Assembly (NCBI GenBank): GCA_003556835.1 | Contig: PWQG01000233.1 | Span: forward strand, 1 to 8,254 | Direction of reading: 5' to 3' | Origin: Gammaproteobacteria bacterium | GTDB lineage: Bacteria > Pseudomonadota > Gammaproteobacteria > Pseudomonadales > Pseudohongiellaceae | DNA: 8,254 nt | Shown: positions 5,875 to 8,254 of the stretch, in pieces | How positions within the stretch are numbered: the stretch's first letter is position 1 | Layout of the letters: each line of letters starts with the position of its first letter | Notes under the pieces: model-generated | The model's input: only the letters and a program-made list of their open reading frames with translations | What the model was told of the DNA's origin: nothing | Databases searched by the model: none | Program-made: the position numbers and the translations under genes

Positions 5875-8130
5875 TCAGCCGCGCAGGCTCTCCCATACAC
5901 GCTGCCGCTGCCACTCCCGGATCCAGTCGGGAATGGCGGCGGCGTCCATTGGTGGGGCGATGCCGTGTCCCTGAACCTGGAAACATCCCATTTCCAGCAG
6001 TACGCGTGCATGCTCCATGGTTTCCACGCCTTCCGCCACCACATTGCGGTTGAATGCCCGCGCCATGTGGATGACACTCTCGACAATGCTCCGGTCATTG
6101 CTGTCCACCAGCATGTCCCGGATGAAGCTTTGGTCGATCTTCAAGGTATCCACGGGCAGGCGCCGGAATATGGTCAGCGAGGAATAGCCGGTACCGAAGT
6201 CATCCAGTGAGACCTGGATACCGGTGCTGCGGCACTGAGTGAGTGCGACGAGCACCTGGTCGATGTCCTTGATCGCCGTGGTCTCCAGCACCTCGATCTC
6301 CAGTTGGCTGGGGTGGATTCCTACGTGCTGCGCCAGGCGGCTCGCAATCCGGTCAGCCAGGCCCGCTTGCCGCAATTCATTGCCGCTTACATTGATGCTG
6401 ACCTGTATGTGCAGGCCCTGTTCCTGCCAGCGGTCCAACTGCGCTAGCGCTGTTTCCAGCACATACTCCCCGAAGCGGATCTCGTAGTCCGAATCAATGA
6501 CAATCCCGAGAAACTCAGCCGGTGACAATAAACCGCGCTCGGGGTGTTGCCAACGCACCAGGGCTTCGACTCCGATCAGGCTGCCGTCCCGCAGGTCCAC
6601 CTTGGGCTGGTACTGCAGGATGAATTCGTGATGCTTCAGTCCGTCAATGATGGACTGTAACTGGGATTTGCGCTCTTCCATCTGCTGCACTTCCCGACTG
6701 TCGAAGCGGAAGTAACGGTTACGACCGGCAGCTTTGGCGCTGTACATTGCCTGATCAGCAAAACGCAGCAGGGTATCGGGGTCTTCTGCATCATCCGGGA
6801 ACAGTGCCACACCGACACTCGATGACACCCGGGCCGTGCCTCCGTTCACCGTCAACGGCTCCTGCAGTGTGGACAGGAGCCGCTCCAGTACCTGGTCAAG
6901 CTCGCTGCCCCCATCAATGCTGGGCAACAGGAAAACGAATTCGTCGCCACCGATCCGTGACAGCGTATCGGATTCGCGCAGGCAGTTTTCTAGCCGACGG
7001 GCCACATCGACCAGCACCCGGTCCCCGGCCTCATGCCCCCAGCGGTCATTGATCGGTTTGAAGTTGTCCAGGTCCAGGTAGCAGACGGCCAGTGACTCCG
7101 CGTGGCGTCGAGCGTGCCGGACCGCCTGTTCGAGGCGGTCGGTGAGCAGGCGGCGGTTGGGCAGTCCGGTGAGCACATCATAATGGGCCACCCGGTCCAA
7201 TTCCGCCTCATGTGCCTTGAGACGGGTTATGTCGTTAACGACCGTGATATAGTTCACCACCTGGCCAGAATCGTCGCGTACGGTGGAAACCGACACCTTC
7301 TGCACGTACACTTCGCCGTCCTTTCGTTGTGCCCGCAGCTCGCCACTCCAGTGATCTCGCGCTTCCAGAGCTTCCTCGATCTTCCGTTCCATCTCGGGCC
7401 CATTTAGGCGCAGGTGGATGGAACCCCGCTTACCCTTCAGTTCCTCCTGGCTGAAGCCCGAGATCCGGGAGTAGGCAGGGTTGACGTCGACGATGAAGCC
7501 TTCCGTATCAATGATCACCACCCCGTCATTGCTGGCACTGAAGAAACCGGCTGCGCGTCGCAGTTCCAGTTCCGCCAGTTTCCGATCGGTGATGTCGATA
7601 TGCATCACCACCGCACCCCTCTGCTGGAAGGAGCGTAGCGGGGTAGCTACCATATTGAACCAGCGTTTTGTATCAGGTCCGTGGCATGGATATTCCAGGG
7701 AAAAGGAATCGGACTCTCCGGCCAGTATTGCCCGGATTCCGGCCGCCGTGCGGTGTGCTTCGAAAGCCTCTCCAGGTGCCGCGTCACACACATCAAGATA
7801 ATTGAAGCCGATGCTGTCCTGTGATCCGGTTGTCGAGTTGCTAGCGCTGAAGTGGCGCCAGGCCTCGTTGACGTCGATGATGTTCGCGTTGGCATCCAGC
7901 AGGGCAATATGTGCTGGCAGGGCGTTGAGTATGGCGGTCTGTTGTTCGGAAAACTGGCGCTGCAGTTCGCTGCGTTCGCGCAATTCCTGCTGGGCGCGGC
8001 TCAGCAGCCAGGGCCGGCCCTGACTGTCGGTGATTGCGTCGACCGAACCTTCAGTCAACTCGACGATGCGTTCCTCGATCTCGCGCAGTCGGGTGACCAG
8101 GTCGACCAGTTCGTCAGCCTGTCGGCTCAT
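5875..8130 (-). CDS. PAS-PAS-GGDEF-EAL cyclic-di-GMP signalling protein
   Basis: A 751-residue cytosolic sensor with both diguanylate cyclase and c-di-GMP phosphodiesterase domains. No membrane segment is visible. Order: an N-terminal coiled coil (1-65) containing G28-S-V-D-A-I; a first PAS (about 65-182) with EYPCHGPDTKRWF (146-158); a second PAS (about 190-305); GGDEF (about 312-475) with intact G394-G-D-E-F398 and inhibition site R385-E-S-D388; and EAL (about 490-745). EAL-domain residues present are E522-A-L, N580 in SINVS, E613 in EVLET, DDFGTGYSSL (643-652), K664 and E700. Both activities therefore look possible. The late motif reads GIAPPM where GIARPM is usual. The start at 8130 is set by a perfect GGAGGT 8 nt upstream; an ATG at 8172 lacks such a site. 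The first 17 nt overlap the end of the kaiB-like gene, implying coupled translation and a functional link. Ligands of the PAS domains are unknown. Confidence 0.95.
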   Translation of the reverse strand: MSRQADELVDLVTRLREIEERIVELTEGSVDAITDSQGRPWLLSRAQQELRERSELQRQFSEQQTAILNALPAHIALLDANANIIDVNEAWRHFSASNSTTGSQDSIGFNYLDVCDAAPGEAFEAHRTAAGIRAILAGESDSFSLEYPCHGPDTKRWFNMVATPLRSFQQRGAVVMHIDITDRKLAELELRRAAGFFSASNDGVVIIDTEGFIVDVNPAYSRISGFSQEELKGKRGSIHLRLNGPEMERKIEEALEARDHWSGELRAQRKDGEVYVQKVSVSTVRDDSGQVVNYITVVNDITRLKAHEAELDRVAHYDVLTGLPNRRLLTDRLEQAVRHARRHAESLAVCYLDLDNFKPINDRWGHEAGDRVLVDVARRLENCLRESDTLSRIGGDEFVFLLPSIDGGSELDQVLERLLSTLQEPLTVNGGTARVSSSVGVALFPDDAEDPDTLLRFADQAMYSAKAAGRNRYFRFDSREVQQMEERKSQLQSIIDGLKHHEFILQYQPKVDLRDGSLIGVEALVRWQHPERGLLSPAEFLGIVIDSDYEIRFGEYVLETALAQLDRWQEQGLHIQVSINVSGNELRQAGLADRIASRLAQHVGIHPSQLEIEVLETTAIKDIDQVLVALTQCRSTGIQVSLDDFGTGYSSLTIFRRLPVDTLKIDQSFIRDMLVDSNDRSIVESVIHMARAFNRNVVAEGVETMEHARVLLEMGCFQVQGHGIAPPMDAAAIPDWIREWQRQRVWESLRG

Positions 8131-8254
8131 CCGGTACCACCTCCAGCGCCTGCAATACAGGGGTTGGATCACTGAGATTGCCGATGATGCGGACGGGAGG
8201 GTCGCTGGAAAGAAGCAGCAGCATGGGCGTCAGCATCACACCGTCTTCCAGCGC
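8114..8254 (-). CDS. kaiB: KaiB-fold (circadian clock KaiB-like) protein, C-terminal 46 residues
   Basis: The frame enters from the right window edge and ends with TGA at 8116-8114. The visible 46 residues contain LTPMLLLLSSDPPVRIIGNL followed by SDPTPVLQALE. This aligns without gaps to the C-terminal half of cyanobacterial KaiB (TPTLAKVLPPPVRRIIGDLS, then the EKVLIGL helix), with 17 residues from the TP to the IIG in both. Conserved features are the TP turn, the proline pair before V-R, and I-I-G-x-L-S-D. KaiB binds the ATPase KaiC and can switch fold; the SasA sensor domain shares the family, and standalone KaiB-like proteins occur beside kaiC in many non-cyanobacteria. A fusion upstream (for example a longer SasA-like protein) cannot be excluded because the N-terminus is outside. 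The stop lies 17 nt inside the next gene. I infer, but cannot see, a kaiC gene further upstream. Confidence 0.85.
   Translation of the reverse strand, partial: ALEDGVMLTPMLLLLSSDPPVRIIGNLSDPTPVLQALEVVPDEPTG
8139..8144 (-). promoter_or_regulatory. Shine-Dalgarno of the GGDEF-EAL gene inside the kaiB-like gene
   Basis: GGAGGT on the minus strand lies 8 nt before the ATG at 8130 and is the strongest ribosome-binding site in the window. It is within the coding sequence of the upstream KaiB-fold protein, where it encodes part of Leu-Glu-Val-Val. It decides the start of the GGDEF-EAL protein and fits translational coupling with the upstream frame. Confidence 0.8.

Noticed and set aside
5818..6210. 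130-codon plus-strand open frame opposite the EAL domain
   Set aside because: Antisense to conserved EAL motifs on the minus strand and without family character.

Overview
This window probably comes from a gammaproteobacterium with fairly high GC content. The evidence is the compact GC-rich coding, a bacteriophytochrome paired with a heme oxygenase, and a TIGR02450-type Trp-rich small protein, a family I associate mainly with marine Gammaproteobacteria and Cyanobacteria. I cannot fix the genus. Seven of the eight genes lie on the minus strand, so transcription runs from high to low coordinates.

Right part (8254 to 3019, minus strand) is a light and cyclic-di-GMP signalling block. It opens at the window edge with the C-terminal 46 residues of a KaiB-fold protein (8114-8254). 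The stop codon of this gene lies 17 nt inside the next gene, a PAS-PAS-GGDEF-EAL protein (5875-8130) whose Shine-Dalgarno GGAGGT sits within the kaiB-like coding sequence. Then come a BphO-type heme oxygenase (5198-5764), which would make biliverdin, and a bacteriophytochrome (3019-5106). The phytochrome carries a GGDEF diguanylate cyclase in place of the usual histidine kinase. Read together, the block could take in red/far-red light and possibly a Kai-type timing signal, and give c-di-GMP synthesis or breakdown as output.

Middle part (1423 to 2994) holds the only plus-strand gene, a 70-residue Trp-rich protein (2782-2994) convergent with the phytochrome gene. It also holds a divergent, minus-strand, secreted beta-lactamase-fold serine hydrolase (1423-2604). 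A perfect 10-bp inverted repeat covers the start codon of the hydrolase gene.

Left part (1425 to 1, minus strand) is the beginning of a branched-chain amino-acid-type ABC transporter operon: livH (429-1307) followed after 3 nt by livM, which is cut by the window edge. No rRNA, tRNA, CRISPR array, insertion sequence or integrase was seen. No intergenic gap exceeds about 180 nt.
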